From JAWLGW01 sp964569055 (lineage in GTDB: Bacteria > Planctomycetota > J058), in contig CAZMSZ010000074.1 of assembly GCA_964569055.1 (NCBI GenBank), positions 1 to 24,315 of the forward strand: a stretch of 24,315 nucleotides of DNA, written 5' to 3'. The notes beneath the pieces were generated by a model, which worked only from the letters and a program-made list of their open reading frames with translations, made no database searches and was not told the DNA's origin. The translations under genes were made by a program, and so were the position numbers. Below, piece after piece: positions 23,208 through 24,315 of the stretch. Position 1 is the stretch's first letter. Every line of letters starts with the position of its first letter.

Positions 23208-24315
23208 ATGCGTCCTCTGGTCTGTTGGGCCCTCGGGCTCCTGGTCGCTTCGGTCACGCCGGCCTTCGCCGATGAGCCCTACCTGAGCGACGTCCGTCAG
23301 CTCAGCCAGGGCGACCAGCGAGCTGGCGAGGCCTACTTCAGCGCCGATGGGAAGCGGATCCTGTTCCAGGCGACCCGGCCCGAGCAGCACCCCTACTATC
23401 AGATCTACGTGATCGACGCCGATGGCTCGAACCGGCGGATGGTCAGCACGGGGCAGGGGAAGACGACCTGCGCCTTCTTCCACCCCCGCGACCCCGAGCT
23501 GTTCATCTACGCCTCGAGCCATCTCGATCCGCGCACGCACGCCGCGCCCCCGCCCCAGGCGCGCGGCTCGCGCTACCGCTGGGACTACGACCACGCGTTC
23601 GACGTGTTCCTGGCGCGGCTGTCCGACGGCGCGATCGTGAAGCGGCTCACGCAGGACGTGGGCTACGACGCCGAGTGCGCCTTCTCGCCCGACGGGACGA
23701 CGATCTGCTTCACGGCCCGGCGCGAGGGGCACCCCGACGCGATCTGGCTGATGGACGCCGACGGCGGGCGGCAGCGCGTGTTCGTCGAGCGCCAGGGCGT
23801 CGACTGCGGCGGGCCGTTCTTCTCGCCCGACGGACGGTGGGTGATCTACCGGGCGAGCGCCGAGGGCTCGGCCGAGATGCACGCGTTCATGACGTCGCTC
23901 GACGGCAAGGAGACGAGGCAGCTCACGCGGGCGGCGCGGGTCAACTGGGCGCCGTTCTTCCACCCGAGCGGTGAGGTCGTGGCCTACGCGGCGAGCATGC
24001 CCGGCGCGCCGGGCAACTTCGACCTGTTCTTGGTCAAGACCGACGGCTCGGGGCGCGAGGTGAAGCTCACCGATCACCCCGGCTTCGACGGCCTGCCTAG
24101 CTTCAGCCCCGACGGCAAGACGCTGCTCTGGTCGTCGACGCGCGGCGGCGAGACCCCGCAGGTGTTCGCGGCCTCGTTCACGCTCCCCCCCGACTCGGCC
24201 TTCGTCGCGCCCACTACCGGGAGCGCTGCTCACGGCGCGCACGGCGCCGACCCGCACGGGAGCAACCCGCACGGGAGCAACCCGCACGGCGATCCGCACG
24301 GGAGCAACCCGCACG
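23208..24315 (+). CDS. Exported TolB-like (PD40) beta-propeller protein, His-rich tail, partial at window end
   Basis: The frame is open from the ATG at 23208 to the last base, so the C-terminus is missing. A Sec signal peptide is clear (MRPLVCWALGLLVASVTPAFA, probable cleavage before DEPYL). Five PD40/WD40-like repeats are visible: FSADGKRILF near residue 45, FSPDGTTICF near 157, FSPDGRWVIY near 204, FHPSGEVVAY near 250 and FSPDGKTLLW near 298. These are the blades of a periplasmic TolB-type propeller, usually a protein-interaction or ligand-binding module. From about residue 339 the sequence changes to a His/Gly/Asn/Pro tandem tail. GAGG at 23198-23201 lies 6 nt before the ATG. It is not TolB itself as far as can be seen, because the TolB N-terminal domain and the tol/pal neighbourhood are absent. 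Confidence 0.85.
   Translation, partial: MRPLVCWALGLLVASVTPAFADEPYLSDVRQLSQGDQRAGEAYFSADGKRILFQATRPEQHPYYQIYVIDADGSNRRMVSTGQGKTTCAFFHPRDPELFIYASSHLDPRTHAAPPPQARGSRYRWDYDHAFDVFLARLSDGAIVKRLTQDVGYDAECAFSPDGTTICFTARREGHPDAIWLMDADGGRQRVFVERQGVDCGGPFFSPDGRWVIYRASAEGSAEMHAFMTSLDGKETRQLTRAARVNWAPFFHPSGEVVAYAASMPGAPGNFDLFLVKTDGSGREVKLTDHPGFDGLPSFSPDGKTLLWSSTRGGETPQVFAASFTLPPDSAFVAPTTGSAAHGAHGADPHGSNPHGSNPHGDPHGSNPH
24252..24315 (+). repeat. 15-bp tandem repeats encoding Pro-His-Gly-Ser-Asn
   Basis: In frame, units at 24252-24266, 24267-24281 and 24294-24308 encode PHGSN. A 12-bp variant at 24282-24293 encodes PHGD, and another unit begins at 24309 and is cut by the window end. A preceding AHGAHGAD stretch extends the His periodicity. 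The regular His spacing could bind metal ions, which is inference. Confidence 0.85.

Noticed and set aside
23208..24315. True TolB of the Tol-Pal system
   Set aside because: Only propeller repeats are seen. The TolB N-terminal domain and tolA, tolQ, tolR and pal neighbours are absent, and a His-rich tail is not a TolB feature.

Overview
The window is very high-G+C bacterial chromosomal DNA, well over 70% by eye. It shows the strong codon bias that opens long spurious frames on every strand. Two runs of exactly 100 N (539-638 and 1897-1996) mark it as scaffolded draft sequence. Signal peptides, a probable outer-membrane barrel and a TolB-like propeller indicate a Gram-negative cell. A giant TPR protein, an FHA/coiled-coil protein and a Pro-His-Gly-Ser-Asn tail together suggest Myxococcota or a similar large-genome delta lineage. 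That placement is inference, since no rRNA or other decisive marker is present.

Layout: 1-96 is a dense cluster of hairpins. 189-2783 (minus) is one FHA-domain/coiled-coil gene cut by both assembly gaps. Each gap lies inside a tandem repeat array, and repeat phase predicts missing lengths that restore a single reading frame. Divergent from it is an exported, probably beta-barrel protein (2855-3844). A small unrecognised gene on the minus strand (3931-4266) converges on that one. A 342-bp intergenic region then leads to an unrecognised exported protein of 839 aa (4609-7128), followed 10 bp later by a tRNA-dihydrouridine synthase (7139-8158). Next come a CPBP/CAAX-type membrane protease (8284-8883) and a 4401-aa TPR protein with a separate C-terminal domain (8995-22200). 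The TPR stop codon overlaps the start of a methylenetetrahydrofolate dehydrogenase of the yeast Mtd1 type (22200-23138). The window ends inside an exported PD40/TolB-like propeller with a His-rich repeat tail (23208 onward).

No single pathway joins these genes. The clearest functional couplings are the TPR/folate dehydrogenase overlap and the tight 839-aa/Dus pair. I found no defence system, CRISPR array, prophage, transposon, tRNA or rRNA. The observations most worth pursuing are the Mtd1-like enzyme lacking the cyclohydrolase lysine and glutamine, the degenerate metallopeptidase-like region ending the giant TPR protein, the repeat-phase solution of the gaps, and two recurrent start or promoter sequence patterns.
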